Positions 13,362 through 14,453 of a stretch of DNA of 14,453 nucleotides are shown here, piece by piece. The notes beneath the pieces were generated by a model that was not told where the DNA came from, did no database searches, and saw nothing but the letters and a program-made list of their open reading frames with translations. The translations under genes and the position numbers were made by a program. Where the stretch lies: assembly GCA_023436945.1 (NCBI GenBank), contig JAEZHG010000021.1, positions 1-14,453 of the forward strand. Direction: 5' to 3'. The DNA is from Pseudomonadota bacterium (GTDB lineage: Bacteria; Pseudomonadota; Alphaproteobacteria; Caulobacterales; Caulobacteraceae). Position 1 is the stretch's first letter. Each line of letters begins with the position of its first letter.

Positions 13362-14453
13362 TCAGGCGACTGCCGCCGACTTGATCGGGGCCTCGGCATC
13401 AGCGAGCACGGCGGCGTTTACGGCGGTGCCCTTGGCGATCATCTGCTTGCCGAACATGAAGGGTTGAGGCGCGTTGATGGCTTCGACGCAGACGATCTTG
13501 TCGCCGCACAGATGGAAGACGGCGAAGCTGCCGCTGTTCACATCTCCACGCACAACTTGAGCATCGGCATTAAACGGCAAGCCCGCGATCTGGAGCTTGG
13601 CGTCGTACTGGTCGGACCAGAACCACGGCACCTCTGGTGCAGGCTGGGCGCGGCCCGTAATGGCGGATGCCACCTGTTTGGCCTGTTCCAGAGCGTTGGG
13701 CACGCTCTCCAGACGGTGCAGGATGTGGTCATAGTGGGCCAACGGGCGGCGCGTGACATCGCCCACCGCAAAGACCGCCGGATCGGAGGTGCGGGCCTCG
13801 GCATCGACGATAATACCATCCGCGCAATCCAGCCCCGCATTGCGCGCCAGTTCATCCGTCGCCAAGGCACCAATGCCGACAAGAACGGCGTCGGCTTCAA
13901 TCACCTCACCATCGCCAAGGGTTACAGACTTGGCCGATACCGCCGTGACCTCGACATTGGTTCTGATCTGGACACCACGGCTGGTGTGAAGTCCCGTATA
14001 GAAATCAGACAGGGTCTTGGACGCCACGCGCTGCAGCACGCGATCCATCCGCTCCAGCACCACAGCCTCTGCGCCCAGAGCCCGCGCCGAAGCCGCCGCC
14101 TCAAGCCCGACATAGCCGCCGCCGACAACAATCAGCTTGCGCCCCTCGCCCAATGCCGACTTCAGGCGCTCTGCATCCACAGTGGTGCGAAGTTCCAGCA
14201 GGCCGTCATCGTCACCACCCGCAACGGGCAGACGGCGCGCGTGCGAGCCTGTGGCAATGACCAGATGGTCATAGGTTTCCACTGCACCATCGCTGAAGCT
14301 CACGGTCTTGGAGTCGCGGGCGATAGAGGTCGCCGTCACACCAAGGCGCAGATCGATCCCGTTCTCGCCATAGAACTCGTCGGATTTCAGTTGCAGCGAT
14401 TGGGCATCGGCCTCGCCTTTCAGCCAAGCCTTGGACAGCGGCGGGCGCTGGTA
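13362..14453 (-). CDS. FAD-dependent NAD(P)H:ferredoxin reductase (partial, N-terminus beyond window)
   Basis: Pyridine-nucleotide-disulfide-oxidoreductase-fold flavoprotein of the rubredoxin/putidaredoxin reductase type, which moves electrons from NAD(P)H through FAD to a [2Fe-2S] ferredoxin. The reading frame is open to the window edge, beginning YQRPPLSKAWLKGE, a conserved segment near residue 45-50 of complete members; 363 residues remain of an expected 400 or so. Visible are the ATGSHARRLPV motif (about 67-77), the NAD-binding GGGYVGLEAAASARALG (about 111-127) and the second FAD motif VFAVGDVTRR. A C-terminal reductase-specific domain includes the PWFWSDQYDAKLQIAGL segment. The first FAD-binding GxGxxG lies outside. 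The GTG at 14339 is internal and not the start. It ends 14 bases from the ferredoxin stop, tail to tail, with no clear terminator between. Confidence 0.93.
   Translation of the reverse strand, partial: YQRPPLSKAWLKGEADAQSLQLKSDEFYGENGIDLRLGVTATSIARDSKTVSFSDGAVETYDHLVIATGSHARRLPVAGGDDDGLLELRTTVDAERLKSALGEGRKLIVVGGGYVGLEAAASARALGAEAVVLERMDRVLQRVASKTLSDFYTGLHTSRGVQIRTNVEVTAVSAKSVTLGDGEVIEADAVLVGIGALATDELARNAGLDCADGIIVDAEARTSDPAVFAVGDVTRRPLAHYDHILHRLESVPNALEQAKQVASAITGRAQPAPEVPWFWSDQYDAKLQIAGLPFNADAQVVRGDVNSGSFAVFHLCGDKIVCVEAINAPQPFMFGKQMIAKGTAVNAAVLADAEAPIKSAAVA

Overview
This window looks like ordinary core chromosome of a GC-rich alphaproteobacterium, almost certainly a member of the Caulobacteraceae (Caulobacter, Brevundimonas, Phenylobacterium or Asticcacaulis type; I cannot tell which). 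The best evidence is the adjacent divK-pleD pair at the left edge. DivK is nearly residue-for-residue like the Caulobacter cell-cycle regulator, and PleD keeps the same residue numbering (D53, T83, K105, N335, D336). The SPOR-tailed D-Ala-D-Ala carboxypeptidase, the phasin, the zinc-finger DinB and the ClpS-ClpA pair all fit.

Layout. 1-1380 (minus): divK then pleD, with pleD cut off by the left edge inside its GGDEF domain. 1500-4459 (plus): dinB, a RidA-family gene, and a FemAB/GNAT-like acyltransferase that overlaps the RidA gene by 4 bases. 4556-4861 (plus): a CsbD-type small stress protein with a hydrophobic tail, ending in a strong terminator. 4930-6293 (minus): an exported protein of unknown function and a DUF4287/DUF5655-like protein. 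6399-9045 (minus): clpS-clpA. 9166-9708 (plus): an exported NTF2-like protein. 9776-10246 (minus): a phasin. 10533-11858 (plus): a penicillin-binding-protein-type DD-carboxypeptidase with a SPOR domain. 11912-12289 (minus): a small membrane protein. 12373-12810 (plus): a HIT-family hydrolase. 12889-12963 (plus): tRNA-Thr(UGU). 13027-13347 (plus): a [2Fe-2S] ferredoxin, converging on a ferredoxin reductase (minus) cut off by the right edge.

Functional links. DivK and PleD act in polar differentiation and cyclic-di-GMP signalling. ClpS delivers N-end-rule substrates to the ClpA unfoldase. The ferredoxin and its reductase form a plausible NAD(P)H-dependent electron-transfer chain. Several gene ends carry hairpins that can terminate transcription in both directions. 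There are no transposases, integrases, CRISPR arrays, phage genes or toxin-antitoxin pairs, and I do not see an undescribed multi-gene system. The most useful observation is that dinB probably starts at a CTG codon, which restores a conserved-looking N-terminal zinc-finger segment. Next are the tRNA-ferredoxin arrangement, possible CtrA and PhaR operators, and a few poorly characterised small proteins.
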